Assembly (NCBI RefSeq): GCF_000378245.1
Contig: NZ_KB899505.1
Span: 62,001 to 126,000, forward strand
Source: Aromatoleum toluclasticum ATCC 700605
GTDB lineage: Bacteria; Pseudomonadota; Gammaproteobacteria; Burkholderiales; Rhodocyclaceae
DNA length: 64,000 bases
Reading direction: 5' to 3'
Shown: one piece after another, positions 27,183 to 35,854 of the stretch
Layout: each line of letters opens with the position of its first letter
Numbering within the stretch: the first letter of the stretch is position 1
Notes under the pieces: generated by a model
Told to the model about the DNA's origin: nothing
What the model saw: only the letters and a program-made list of their open reading frames with translations
The model's database searches: none
Translations under genes and position numbers: made by a program

Positions 27183-28106
27183 TCAGCGGCGACGCGCGCG
27201 CGGATGCGCGGCATCGTAGACTTTTGCAAGGTGCTGGAAATCGAGATGGGTATAGACCTGGGTGCTGCGGATGCTCGCATGGCCGAGCAGTTCCTGCACC
27301 GCCCTGAGATCGCCGCTCGATTGCAGCACATGGCTTGCAAAGCTGTGGCGCAGCATGTGTGGATGCACATGCACGCCGAGGCCGCGCATCTGCGCCCAAC
27401 GCGCCAGGCGCGAGCGGATCGCTCCGGAACTCATGCGCGTGCCGCTGCGCGTGACGAAGAGCGCAGGCTCGTCGTTCCGCGCCAGGGTGCCGCGCTGCGC
27501 GAGCCAGGCCGCAAGGGCGGCGACGGCCTGCGTGCCGACCGGCACGGAGCGCATCTTGTTACGCTTTCCGTGCACGGTGACCATGCGTTCGGCGAGATCG
27601 AGCGCGGGGCCGACATCGAGCGCCGCGAGCTCCGCAAGACGCAGCCCGGACGAATACAGCAGTTCGAACATCGCGTGGTCGCGCAGCTCCAGGCCATCCC
27701 CGGCCTCGGCGTCGAGCAGTGCCTGCGCCTGGTCGGGCGAAAGCGCCTTCGGCAAGGGCTGCGGCGATTTGGGCGGACGCACGCCTTCGGCGGGATTCAC
27801 GTCCATCTCCCCGCGCTGGCGTATGAACCAGCGGAACAGCCCGCGCCAGGCCGACAACGCGCGCGCGATCGAACGTCCGCCCAGGCCTTCGCCGTGCATG
27901 CGCGCGACGAAGCGGCGGATATCGTGGGAGGACAGGGACTGCGGAGCGCGCCCGTCGGCAAGCCGATGCAGACGCTCGAGATCGCGACGGTAGTTCTCCA
28001 GCGTCAGCGCGGCAGCGCGCCGCTGGGTCGCGAGATAGCCGAGATAGGCCGCCAGCCACTCTGGCGGCGGTTCCGCGACAACGGCCGGGGCGTCGCGGCC
28101 GGCCAT
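27183..28106 (-). CDS. xerC: Tyrosine recombinase XerC
   Basis: 307 residues from ATG 28106. With XerD it resolves chromosome dimers at dif. The N-terminal SAM-like domain spans residues 15-100. Catalytic residues are visible: Arg in SSGLRLAELAAL, Lys in GKRNKMR, HMLRHSFASH (His and Arg), LGH and the nucleophile Tyr in STQVYTHLD. It starts two bases after the DUF484 stop within the conserved dapF-DUF484-xerC operon, which distinguishes it from a phage integrase. Confidence 0.94.
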   Translation of the reverse strand: MAGRDAPAVVAEPPPEWLAAYLGYLATQRRAAALTLENYRRDLERLHRLADGRAPQSLSSHDIRRFVARMHGEGLGGRSIARALSAWRGLFRWFIRQRGEMDVNPAEGVRPPKSPQPLPKALSPDQAQALLDAEAGDGLELRDHAMFELLYSSGLRLAELAALDVGPALDLAERMVTVHGKRNKMRSVPVGTQAVAALAAWLAQRGTLARNDEPALFVTRSGTRMSSGAIRSRLARWAQMRGLGVHVHPHMLRHSFASHVLQSSGDLRAVQELLGHASIRSTQVYTHLDFQHLAKVYDAAHPRARRR

Positions 28107-28108
28107 GC

Positions 28109-28759
28109 TCAGCCCAACTGCCGGCTCAGCGCCGCAGCGACGATGTCGCCGATGCGCGAGACGTAGAGGGTGCCCATCTCGGGGTAGAAGCGCTCGCTCT
28201 CCTGGCTGCCGAGGGCGAGCAGGCCGAAAGTCTGCGCGTCGCGGCGCAGCGGGATCAGCGCGACCGAGCGCACGTGCGCCGAGGCGTCGCCGAACCATTC
28301 GAGCACTTCGAGGTTGAGCGGCGCACCGCAGTGGGGATGGCGCATGTCGCCGGCGAAGAAGCGCACCGCCTCGCTGACCGGCGCGAAATCCTCGCCGTCG
28401 CCCGTGAGCACCGAGTTCCAGATGCGCAGCACGACGCTAGGCACCGCGAAATCGTCACGCAGGTTCTCGAACAGCGCGTGGCGCAGGCTTTCGTAGTCCT
28501 CCGCCTCAAGCAGCGCGAGCGTCAGGCGATGCACCTTCTCGCCGATCTCGTCGTTTTCCTCGCCAAAGCGGATGAGTTCGGAGAGCTTGCCTTCGAGCAG
28601 CCGGATCTTGTCGCGCAGCGCATGCAACTGGCGCTCGGCGAGCGAGATCGCCTGCCCGCCGTGCGGATGGGGCACGGTCAGCTGGGTAAAGAGATCGCCG
28701 TGCTCGGCGAGGAAATCCGGATGTTCCTTGAGATATCGTGCGACGTCGGCTGCATTCAT
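28109..28759 (-). CDS. DUF484 family protein (GAF-like)
   Basis: 216 residues from ATG 28759, with a GGAG ribosome site. The N-terminal segment (DVARYLKEHPDFLAEHGDLF) is the DUF484 hallmark. A coiled-coil stretch (residues about 35-70) precedes a GAF-like domain. The function is unestablished; the gene is conserved between dapF and xerC across proteobacteria, as here. The family is sometimes proposed to sense or signal in chromosome or cell-wall control, but that is speculative. Confidence 0.85.
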   Translation of the reverse strand: MNAADVARYLKEHPDFLAEHGDLFTQLTVPHPHGGQAISLAERQLHALRDKIRLLEGKLSELIRFGEENDEIGEKVHRLTLALLEAEDYESLRHALFENLRDDFAVPSVVLRIWNSVLTGDGEDFAPVSEAVRFFAGDMRHPHCGAPLNLEVLEWFGDASAHVRSVALIPLRRDAQTFGLLALGSQESERFYPEMGTLYVSRIGDIVAAALSRQLG

Positions 28760-28850
28760 GGAAAGACCGCTCCCTGCGGACGGTTCGCGTCCGCGCGTGT
28801 TCATTGGCAACCGGGCCGGCGCGTGGATTGCACGGCGCCGCCCGGCCAGA

Positions 28851-29684
28851 TCATGCGAGTTCGATCTCGCCTGCAAATACCGTCACAGCCGGCCCGGTCA
28901 TCAGCACCGGTTCGCCGACACCCGCCCACGCGATCTCCAGTTCGCCGCCGCGCGTCTCCACGCGCACCGGCGAGGCCAGCAGCTCGCGCCGAATGCCCGC
29001 GACCACCGCCGCGCACGCGCCCGTGCCGCAGGCGAGCGTCTCGCCGGCACCGCGCTCATATACGCGCAGGCGGATGCGCTGCTCATCCACCACCTGCATG
29101 AAGCCGGCATTGACGCGGGCGGGGAAGCGCGCGTGCTTCTCGATCAGCGGCCCCTGCACGGCCACCGGCGCGGCGTCGACGTCGGCAACGACCTGTACCG
29201 CGTGCGGGTTGCCCATCGACACGGCGGTGATCGCGACCGGCACGCCGGCGACGTCGAGCGGCTGCACGACGGCGTCCGAATCCGAGACGAAGGGCACGCG
29301 CGCCGGCTCGAACACCGGCACGCCCATGTCGACCGTGACAAGCCCGCTGTCCTCGAGGCGCGGCGCGATCACGCCGGACTTCGTCTCGACGCGGATCTCG
29401 CGCTTCGCCGTGAGCCCCTGCTCATGCACGAAGCGCACGAAGCAGCGCGCGCCGTTGCCGCACTGCTCGACCTCGCCGCCGTCGGCGTTGAAGATGCGAT
29501 AGCGGAAGTCCACGCCCGCCTGCCCGGCCGGCTCGACGACCAGCAGCTGGTCGCAGCCGACGCCGAAATGGCGGTCGGCGAGGAAGCGGACACGCTCGGG
29601 CGTGAGTTCGACGTGCTGGCGCACGGCGTCGATGACGACGAAGTCGTTGCCGAGGCCGTGCATTTTGGCGAAGCGCAGGTGCAT
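28851..29684 (-). CDS. dapF: Diaminopimelate epimerase
   Basis: 277 residues from ATG 29684 (family usually about 275). It converts LL- to meso-diaminopimelate for lysine and peptidoglycan synthesis. The two catalytic cysteines lie in [18 protein letters not shown] and [11 protein letters not shown]. The N-terminus [19 protein letters not shown] is standard. The frame extends upstream but runs into REP-like sequence. The small lipoprotein gene often found before dapF (lptM/yifL) is not seen here. Confidence 0.96.
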   Translation of the reverse strand: MHLRFAKMHGLGNDFVVIDAVRQHVELTPERVRFLADRHFGVGCDQLLVVEPAGQAGVDFRYRIFNADGGEVEQCGNGARCFVRFVHEQGLTAKREIRVETKSGVIAPRLEDSGLVTVDMGVPVFEPARVPFVSDSDAVVQPLDVAGVPVAITAVSMGNPHAVQVVADVDAAPVAVQGPLIEKHARFPARVNAGFMQVVDEQRIRLRVYERGAGETLACGTGACAAVVAGIRRELLASPVRVETRGGELEIAWAGVGEPVLMTGPAVTVFAGEIELA

Positions 29685-29812
29685 GGAAGGTGTTCCGCTC
29701 AGAAGGTTCGAATCGGCGCGAGCCGAACTTTGGGATTCTCGCGCAGCATCCGGGGGGAGTCCAGCGACGCACGGCAATGCCTTGCCTCCTGCCCCAAAAC
29801 ACGCGCGATTGC

Positions 29813-29868
29813 GTGGGAGCGGCTTCAGCCGCGAATGGGCGCCGATTCGCGGCTGAAGCCGCTCCCAC
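29813..29868. repeat. REP-like element, copy 2
   Basis: Exact 23-bp inverted repeat with the same arms as the element at 25113, plus a half-copy (GCCGCTCCCACAG) at 29930-29942. It fills most of the 295-base gap between dapF and the acyltransferase gene. No gene is seen in that gap. Confidence 0.9.
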
Positions 29869-29979
29869 AGGGCAAGACATCACGGGCGCGCCTGTTCATG
29901 ACGATGACCATGATTGTTCGGTGGCCGACGCCGCTCCCACAGTGCAATTCCGCGTCGGTGCTGCGTCGCTTGCCCCTGC

Positions 29980-30867
29980 TCAGTACGGCCGCTTCTCCCC
30001 CGGCGGGCGCGTCTTGAAGCGCCGATGCACCCAGTAATACTGCTCCGGCATCGTGCGCACGACCGACTCGATCCACTGGTTCATGCGCAGCGTGTCGGCC
30101 TCGACATCCTCGGTCGGGAAATCCGCCCAGGGCTCGCCCAGCCGCGTCACGTAGCCCTTGCCGCCCGGCAGCATCTCGGTCACGACCGGCACGACCGCCG
30201 CGCGCGCGAGGCGCGACAGGCGCGACAGGCCGGTGATCGTCGCCGCCGGCACGCCGAAGAAGGGCACGAAGATCGAGTCCTCGCGCCCGTAATCCATGTC
30301 CGGCAAATAGTAGAACGGCCGCCCCGCCTTCATCGCCTTCACGGTGCCGCGCACGCCGTCCTGGCGCGACAGCAGCAGCTGGTCGCCGAAGCGGCTGCGG
30401 CCGTGGAACAGCCAGCGGTCGAACACCGGGTTGTTCTGGCGCGCATAGACGCTCACGCTGTTGAACTCCATCGCGAAGCGCGCGCCGCCGATGTCGAGGC
30501 CGAGGAAGTGCGGCGCCAGCAGCAGCACCGGACGCCCCGCGGCGATCAGGGCATCGACGTGCTCGCGCCCTTCGAGCCGGATCAAGCCCTTCAGGCGCTC
30601 CTCGCTCGCCCACCACAGCAGCCCGCGCTCGAGCATGCTACGGCCCAGCGCGTGGAAGTGCGCCCGGGCGATACGCGCGCGCTCCGCCTCCGTCATCGCC
30701 GGAAAACACAGGCGCAGGTTCACGTTCACGATGTGGCGGCGCCGGCCCGCGAAGCGATAGAGCAGCTCGCCGACCGCGCCCCCGATGCGCGCCTGCACGC
30801 CCAGCGGCAGCCAGTGCAGCAGCCAGAACACCGCCACGGCGATCGAGCTCGCCATGCGCGCCATCAT
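29980..30867 (-). CDS. Lipid A acyltransferase (LpxL/LpxM family), copy 2
   Basis: 295 residues. The ATG at 30867 overlaps the upstream gene's stop (ATGA), so the two are translationally coupled. One N-terminal membrane anchor (residues 5-22). The acyltransferase motif is APHFLGLD, the HX4D dyad, followed by the substrate segment RQNNPVFDRWL and the C-terminal EQYYWVHRRFKTRPPGE typical of the HtrB/MsbB family. It adds a secondary acyl chain to Kdo2-lipid A at the cytoplasmic face. Which position is acylated cannot be told. Confidence 0.9.
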   Translation of the reverse strand: MMARMASSIAVAVFWLLHWLPLGVQARIGGAVGELLYRFAGRRRHIVNVNLRLCFPAMTEAERARIARAHFHALGRSMLERGLLWWASEERLKGLIRLEGREHVDALIAAGRPVLLLAPHFLGLDIGGARFAMEFNSVSVYARQNNPVFDRWLFHGRSRFGDQLLLSRQDGVRGTVKAMKAGRPFYYLPDMDYGREDSIFVPFFGVPAATITGLSRLSRLARAAVVPVVTEMLPGGKGYVTRLGEPWADFPTEDVEADTLRMNQWIESVVRTMPEQYYWVHRRFKTRPPGEKRPY

Positions 30868-31724
30868 CGTTCGCCCTCCGGCGCCGGCACGCCCGACGGG
30901 CGCTTGTAGCGGTTGTAGCCCCACAGGTACTGCGCCGGACCCGCCAGGATCAGGCGCTCGATCTCGCGGTTGATCACGACGCAGCGCTCCTCCAGCGAAC
31001 CGGCGATCGGCTCGACCGGCTCGGAAATGCGCACCACGTAGCCCTCGCCGCGCGGCAGGCGCTCGGTCCAGATCATCAGCACCTTCACGCCCTTGACCTC
31101 GGACAGGCGCGCCGCGAGCGTCATCGTCCACGCCTGCTTGCCGAAGAAGGGCGCCCACACGCCCTCGCCCTGTCCCGGCGCCTGGTCGGGCAGCATGCCG
31201 ACCATCTCGCCGCTCCTGAGCGCCTTCACGAGACGGCGCACGCCCGACACATCGGCCGGCGCAACGCGGATCTCGCCGCGTGCGCGCCCCGCCTCCATCA
31301 GCGGCCCCAGCGCGCCCTTGCGCGGCGGGCGGAACAGCACGGTGATCGGTCCGTGCGTCGAACAGTACTGCGCGCACATCTCGAAGCAGCCGAGATGCGG
31401 CGTCAGGAACAGGACGCTGGCGCCCTCGGCGCGCGCGCGCTCGATCAGCTCGCGCCCTTCGACGCGCACGACGCGCGACAGCACCTCGTCCTGCGGGCGC
31501 AGCCACACGTAAGGCAGCTCCAGCGCCTGCCGGCCGGCCTCGGCGATGGCAGCCTGCAGCAGCGCCGGATCGGTACGGCCGACCGCGTTCGCGAGATTGG
31601 CCTCGAGCCTGCGCGCGTAGGACGGCGAGAAGCGCCACGTCAGCCAGCCGGCCCAGCCGCCGAGGCGGTGCAGCCAGGCGAGCGGCAGTCGCGCGAGAAT
31701 CCGGAAGAGTAGATTGACGATCAC
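30864..31724 (-). CDS. Lipid A acyltransferase (LpxL/HtrB family), copy 1
   Basis: 286 residues from GTG 31724, chosen because it yields the usual opening (VNLLFRILARLPLAWL); a GTG at 31760 is possible. The motif is TPHLGCFE, i.e. HX4E, the variant also known in functional LpxL enzymes. DQAPGQGEGVWAPFFG and LWGYNRYKRP complete the family pattern. It lies divergent from metK. Two acyltransferases in tandem suggest a hexa-acylated lipid A (inference). Confidence 0.87.
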   Translation of the reverse strand: MIVNLLFRILARLPLAWLHRLGGWAGWLTWRFSPSYARRLEANLANAVGRTDPALLQAAIAEAGRQALELPYVWLRPQDEVLSRVVRVEGRELIERARAEGASVLFLTPHLGCFEMCAQYCSTHGPITVLFRPPRKGALGPLMEAGRARGEIRVAPADVSGVRRLVKALRSGEMVGMLPDQAPGQGEGVWAPFFGKQAWTMTLAARLSEVKGVKVLMIWTERLPRGEGYVVRISEPVEPIAGSLEERCVVINREIERLILAGPAQYLWGYNRYKRPSGVPAPEGER

Positions 31725-31762
31725 GGGCGAAGGGCCGGATCGCGGGCAGGAAGTCCGCACGA

Positions 31763-31790
31763 TTGACCGGCCGGGTCCAAAGACTATAAT
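31763..31790 (+). promoter_or_regulatory. Strong sigma-70 promoter for metK
   Basis: TTGACC (31763-31768), a 16-bp spacer and a perfect TATAAT (31785-31790). Transcription would begin near 31797, giving a leader of about 160 nt before the metK ATG. This promoter lies upstream of the start of the divergent acyltransferase. Confidence 0.75.
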
Positions 31791-31796
31791 TATCGC

Positions 31797-31957
31797 CTAG
31801 CCGCCGAGTTAATACGACAACTTGCAGGGCGGCGCCCGAACGTACCTGAGCGGTCGAGGCAAACAAATACTGCTAAAGCGTCGCCTGCTCGACGAAATCC
31901 CCCGAGCCGGCCACGACGCCGGAACACTCTGGGGATTTTTGTTTTCAGGAGCAGTGC
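31797..31957 (+). promoter_or_regulatory. metK leader RNA, candidate attenuator
   Basis: The untranslated leader can fold into competing structures. GTCGAG (31853-31858) can pair with CTCGAC (31888-31893). GCTCG (31887-31891) can pair with CGAGC (31903-31907), placing the 5' arm of the downstream terminator hairpin in a loop. The terminator hairpin is listed separately. Because MetK makes SAM, a SAM- or methionine-responsive attenuator is a natural hypothesis. I do not recognise a known SAM riboswitch class here. Confidence 0.45.
31895..31945 (+). terminator. Intrinsic-terminator-like hairpin in the metK leader
   Basis: AAATCCCC (31895-31902) pairs with GGGGATTT (31931-31938), and an inner CCGGC/GCCGG stem (31907-31911 with 31918-31922) extends it. 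The hairpin is followed by TTTTTGTTTT. It ends about 13 bases before the ATG and just before the AGGAG ribosome site (31947-31951), so it would terminate before metK unless another fold prevents it. Confidence 0.6.
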
Positions 31958-33124
31958 ATGAGCAGGGAATTCCTCTTCACCTCGGAATCGGTTTCCGAAG
32001 GCCATCCCGACAAGGTCGCCGACCAGGTTTCCGACGGCGTCCTCGACGCGATCCTCGCCGAAGACCCGAAGGCGCGCGTCGCCTGCGAGACGCTGGTGTC
32101 GACCGGCCTCGTCGTGATCTCGGGCGAGATCACGACCACCGCCCACCCGAACTACCGCGAGATCGCGCAGGAAGTCATCCGCCGCATCGGCTACGACAAC
32201 TCCGACATCGGCTTCGACTACAAGAGCTGCGCGGTGCTGGCCGCGATCAACCGCCAGTCCGCGGATATCGCGCAGGGCGTCAATGAAGGCGAAGGCCTGG
32301 ACCTCGACCAGGGCGCCGGCGACCAGGGCCTGATGTTCGGCTACGCGTGCAGCGAGACCCCGTCGCTGATGCCGCTGCCCATTTATTATGCGCACCGCAT
32401 CATGCAGCGCCAGGCCGAACTGCGCAAGGACGGTCGCCTGCCCTGGCTGCGCCCGGACGCGAAGAGCCAGCTCACCGTGAAGTACGTCGACGGCAAGCCG
32501 GTCGCGATCGACACCGTGGTCGTGTCGACGCAGCACAGCCCGGAAGTCTCGCACGCGCAGATCGCCGAGGCCGTCATCGAGGAGATCATCAAGCCGGTGC
32601 TGCCAAAGGAACTGATGAAGGGCGAGGTGCGCTACCTGATCAACCCGACCGGCCGCTTCGTCATCGGCGGCCCGCACGGCGACTGCGGCCTGACCGGCCG
32701 CAAGATCATCGTCGACACCTACGGCGGCGCGGCCCACCACGGCGGCGGCGCCTTCTCGGGCAAGGATCCGTCGAAGGTCGACCGCTCGGCCGCCTATGCC
32801 GGCCGCTGGGTCGCCAAGAACATCGTCGCGGCCGGCCTCGCCGAGCGCTGCGAAGTGCAGGTCGCCTACGCGATCGGCGTCGCCAAGCCGGTGTCGATGA
32901 TGGTCGAAACCTTCGGCACCGGCAAGATCGCCGACGAGAAGATCGCCGAGCTGGTGCAGCGTCACTTCGACCTGCGCCCGAAGGCGATCATCCAGGGCCT
33001 CGACCTGCTGCGCCCGATTTATGGCAAGACGGCCGCCTACGGCCACTTCGGCCGCGACGAGCCGGAATTCACCTGGGAAAACACCGACAAGGCCGCCGCG
33101 CTGCGCGCCGACGCCGGGCTGTAA
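31958..33124 (+). CDS. metK: S-adenosylmethionine synthetase
   Basis: 388 residues. It makes SAM from methionine and ATP. Motifs: [20 protein letters not shown] at the N-terminus (ATP/Mg site), the family hexapeptide GAGDQG, and [16 protein letters not shown], with the P-loop-like lysines. AGGAG lies six bases before the ATG. It sits upstream in the methyl cycle of ahcY and metF found at 40.1 kb. Confidence 0.98.
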   Translation: MSREFLFTSESVSEGHPDKVADQVSDGVLDAILAEDPKARVACETLVSTGLVVISGEITTTAHPNYREIAQEVIRRIGYDNSDIGFDYKSCAVLAAINRQSADIAQGVNEGEGLDLDQGAGDQGLMFGYACSETPSLMPLPIYYAHRIMQRQAELRKDGRLPWLRPDAKSQLTVKYVDGKPVAIDTVVVSTQHSPEVSHAQIAEAVIEEIIKPVLPKELMKGEVRYLINPTGRFVIGGPHGDCGLTGRKIIVDTYGGAAHHGGGAFSGKDPSKVDRSAAYAGRWVAKNIVAAGLAERCEVQVAYAIGVAKPVSMMVETFGTGKIADEKIAELVQRHFDLRPKAIIQGLDLLRPIYGKTAAYGHFGRDEPEFTWENTDKAAALRADAGL

Positions 33125-33374
33125 GCCCGCAGGCCGGGACGGCCACCAGGCCATCCCGGCGTTCCACCGCGGCCGAGTGACACACTCCTCACCCGACCCA
33201 CGATGCCAGGACACGGCGCAGCGGTTCGGTTTATCCTCGCATTTGCCCGGCATTCCCGCGACGGCGACAAGGCCGGCCGCGAACCACCCGACGAGAGAAG
33301 CTCGCGTCACGGCCCCACAGACGGCAACAAGCCGCGCCCGGACGTTCGATCAAGACACCGGACAGACGAAGTCT

Positions 33375-35009
33375 TTGGAGCGTTCGTTGCCACCACAACC
33401 CTTTCTCGGGTCATTGCGCCTGCGTATCGTCCGCACGGCACCCGAGCCGCTCTGCCGCCTCCTGATGGCCGCGAGCGGCCTCCTCGCGCTGGAACTCGAT
33501 CCGCCGGACTTCACGATCGCACCGTCCGCGATCGCCCCCCTGCTCCTCGGCTATCTGCTCTTCGCCGCATGGCTGCTCGCGCGGGAGCTCCGGGGACTGC
33601 GGGCACTCGCGCATGCCGCATGGGCGGACCTCGCATGGTGCCTCGCACTTACCGCGGTAAGCGGCGGCACCAGCAGCGTGCTGTTCTTCTTCCTGCTGTT
33701 GCCGATCATGTCCCACGCCTTCCGGGACGGCTATTCGGCCGGCTGGACGATGACGTGGGTGACGACCGCCGGCTTTCTCGCGGTGGGGCTGCCGACCTCG
33801 CCGGGAGGCATCCTGTTCGAGGTCAACCGCGCCATGATCCGGCCCCTCACGCTGCTGATCCTGGGCTACATGATCGCGCGCGAGGGCGGCGTGCAGATCG
33901 GCGCGCGCAAGCGGCTGTCGCTGCTCGCCCGCATCGACACCGTGGCGAACCCCCGTTTCGGCGTCGACCGTACCCTGCTCAACGCCGCCGAACAGCTGCG
34001 GACAGCCTACGGCGTGCGCGAATGCCTGATCGTACTGCAGCACACGGACTCCGGCGGATGCATCCTCGCCCGTGCCACCGCGGACCACCCCGCAACGGAA
34101 ACGCTACCGCCCCTTGTGGCCGCCCCGCTCCTGACGCTGCCGCAGGAAGCACTCATCGTGTATTCGCCTCGGGGCCAGCACTGCCTCGGCGCTTCCACCG
34201 AAGCAGTGCTCCCGCACTGTCAGGGGCTCGGCGATCTCCTCGAAACACAGGCATTCGCATCGGTACCGATGAGCCATGGCGGTCGATCCGAAGGCCGGAT
34301 ATTCCTCGTGGGCGACGTGCTCCCACCCTTCGACGACGCGGAGCTGAAATTCCTCGCCGAGGCCGGCATGCACCTGGCTCACATCGTCGAAAAAGTCGCC
34401 CTCCTCGACCGCCTGGCCTCGCTCGCCGCCGAGCGCGAACGGCGACGCATGGCGCACGATCTCCACGACCGCGCGATCCAGCCCTACCTCGGCCTGCAGC
34501 TGGGCCTCGAGGCCGCCCTGCGGCGGCCGGAATGCCCGCCGGCCCTCGTCGATGAACTGCGCGGATTGCAGCGGCTCGCCCACCAGAGCGCCGGCGAACT
34601 GCGCACCATGCTCGACGGCCGACGCGTGGAATCGCCGGACGAGGACCTCCTGCGCGACTCGATCGCCCGGCTCACGCAGGAGTACCGCGACCGCTTCAGC
34701 ATCGAGCTTGCCTGCGACTGCCCGTCGGGATTCAAGGTCAACGACCGGCTTGCCGTCGACCTCGTCGGCCTGATCAGCGAAGGCCTGAGCAACGTCCGTC
34801 GCCACACCGCCTCGCGCTGGGCAAGGCTTTCCCTGCAGGACGATGGCGGGACGTTGCGCCTCGCCCTGACCAACGAACGCCCCCCGTGGGGCGGCACCGA
34901 TTTCGTGCCGAAATCGATCCGGAACCGCGCACGCGAGCTCGGCGGCGACGCCCGGGTGGACCAGGGCACGGCCACCGAGACCACCGTTCGCGTCCATATT
35001 CCCTTGTGA
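33375..35009 (+). CDS. NarX/DegS-type sensor histidine kinase
   Basis: About 544 residues if translation starts at TTG 33375. TTG 33387 and ATG 33465 are alternatives; the long frame further upstream overlaps metK and looks non-coding. Six or so membrane helices occupy residues 30-175. A GAF-like region (about 200-345) and a HisKA_3 domain with MAHDLHDRAIQPYLG (phospho-acceptor His near residue 364) follow. The HATPase has an N-box (EGLSNVRRHT) but a degenerate G-box (FVPKSIRNRARELGG lacks the usual GxGLxGxxER). The stop is seven bases before the response regulator, so they form one pair. Signal unknown. Confidence 0.85.
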   Translation: MERSLPPQPFLGSLRLRIVRTAPEPLCRLLMAASGLLALELDPPDFTIAPSAIAPLLLGYLLFAAWLLARELRGLRALAHAAWADLAWCLALTAVSGGTSSVLFFFLLLPIMSHAFRDGYSAGWTMTWVTTAGFLAVGLPTSPGGILFEVNRAMIRPLTLLILGYMIAREGGVQIGARKRLSLLARIDTVANPRFGVDRTLLNAAEQLRTAYGVRECLIVLQHTDSGGCILARATADHPATETLPPLVAAPLLTLPQEALIVYSPRGQHCLGASTEAVLPHCQGLGDLLETQAFASVPMSHGGRSEGRIFLVGDVLPPFDDAELKFLAEAGMHLAHIVEKVALLDRLASLAAERERRRMAHDLHDRAIQPYLGLQLGLEAALRRPECPPALVDELRGLQRLAHQSAGELRTMLDGRRVESPDEDLLRDSIARLTQEYRDRFSIELACDCPSGFKVNDRLAVDLVGLISEGLSNVRRHTASRWARLSLQDDGGTLRLALTNERPPWGGTDFVPKSIRNRARELGGDARVDQGTATETTVRVHIPL

Positions 35010-35016
35010 GACTTCC

Positions 35017-35661
35017 GTGACGATCCGGGTAGCCATTATCGACGATCACCCCAGCATCACCTGGGGATTCGAGCGCCTCATCGCAACCGAAATGCCGCGC
35101 ATGTCGCCCGTCGGCACCGCGCACGACCTCGCGGGCGCGCGCCGGCTGTTGCGCGATGCGCGCCCGGACGTGGCGCTCCTCGACCTCGATCTCGACGGCG
35201 AGAGCGGCATCGAACTGATTGCGGAGTTCGCGGATGATGCGATCCGGTTCCTTGTACTGACCGGGATGCGGAACGAAAGCGCCCGCCAGAACGCGATACG
35301 TGCCGGCGCTCGCGGAGTGCTCGGCAAGAGCGAGCAACCGGCGATGATCATCCGCGCCATCGGCCGCGTGCATGCCGGCGAACTGTGGCTCGACCGCGCC
35401 CGCACCGGCGAACTCGTGGACAGCCTGCGCCGCCAGGCTCGCTCGGCTGCCGACCCGTTCGCGACACTCACGCCGCGCGAAAAGCAGATCGTCGCCGTCG
35501 CGCTGGAACACAACGGCGCACCCAATAAGCGCATCGCCGAGCATCTGGGCATCGGCGAAAACACGCTGCGCAACGCCTTGTCGACGATCTATTCGAAGGC
35601 CGGCGTGTCGAACCGGCTGCAACTCTACGCACTCGCCCTGAAACATCCTCCCAAGGGTTGA
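35017..35661 (+). CDS. NarL/FixJ-family response regulator
   Basis: 214 residues from a GTG start. The receiver domain has Asp9/Asp10, the phosphorylatable Asp56 in VALLDLDLDG, Thr82 and Lys104. The LuxR-type HTH spans about residues 147-207 (TPREKQIVAVALEHNG, GENTLRNALSTIYSKAGVSNR). Partner of the upstream kinase. A damaged paralogue lies at 37.3-37.6 kb and a CATGAC-N9-GTCATG palindrome follows the gene, so autoregulation or local targets are plausible. Confidence 0.9.
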   Translation: MTIRVAIIDDHPSITWGFERLIATEMPRMSPVGTAHDLAGARRLLRDARPDVALLDLDLDGESGIELIAEFADDAIRFLVLTGMRNESARQNAIRAGARGVLGKSEQPAMIIRAIGRVHAGELWLDRARTGELVDSLRRQARSAADPFATLTPREKQIVAVALEHNGAPNKRIAEHLGIGENTLRNALSTIYSKAGVSNRLQLYALALKHPPKG

Positions 35662-35691
35662 TTTCCGTGCCTTGCGTCACGACGAACAGAC

Positions 35692-35712
35692 ATGACATTA
35701 CGAACGTCATGC
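35692..35712. promoter_or_regulatory. CATGAC-N9-GTCATG palindrome downstream of the response regulator
   Basis: Perfect 6-bp arms with a 9-bp spacer, 31 bases after the response-regulator stop. A related sequence (GTCAC, then GACATGACAT, then an AACGT) occurs at about 37269-37304, upstream of the secreted-protein gene. The similarity suggests a shared binding site. No direct evidence for the binder. Confidence 0.35.
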
Positions 35713-35798
35713 TGACACACACCCATCAGGGAGGAAATAAACACGGCAATCAACGCCATCTCGTGTACAAGACGGCGCGGGCGCGCCATGAACCCCCC

Positions 35799-35822
35799 AA
35801 AAAAACCGGGGCAATGCCCCGG
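35799..35822 (-). terminator. Intrinsic terminator of the secreted PxKF-like gene
   Basis: On the minus strand a CCGGGGC-ATT-GCCCCGG hairpin is followed immediately by seven T residues. It lies about 30 bases after the stop at 35855. On the plus strand the same stem is followed by only a weak T-rich stretch. Confidence 0.85.
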
Positions 35823-35854
35823 CTTCTTATCCGTTCCGGGACGCGGCGTTTTTT

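Noticed and set aside
27183-28106. Tyrosine recombinase as evidence for a prophage or integron
   Set aside because: It sits in the conserved dapF-DUF484-xerC operon and has no attachment site, tRNA or phage genes beside it, so it is chromosomal XerC.
29685-29979. Missing lptM-type small lipoprotein gene before dapF
   Set aside because: No frame with a lipobox was found; the region is REP sequence, so no gene was called.
33133-33160. Terminator after metK
   Set aside because: A strong GC hairpin is present but no T-tract follows, so it was not listed as a terminator.
33021-33374. Extending the sensor kinase upstream to an ATG at 33021
   Set aside because: That stretch overlaps metK in another frame and is rich in R, P, A and T without any domain, typical of a shadow extension.
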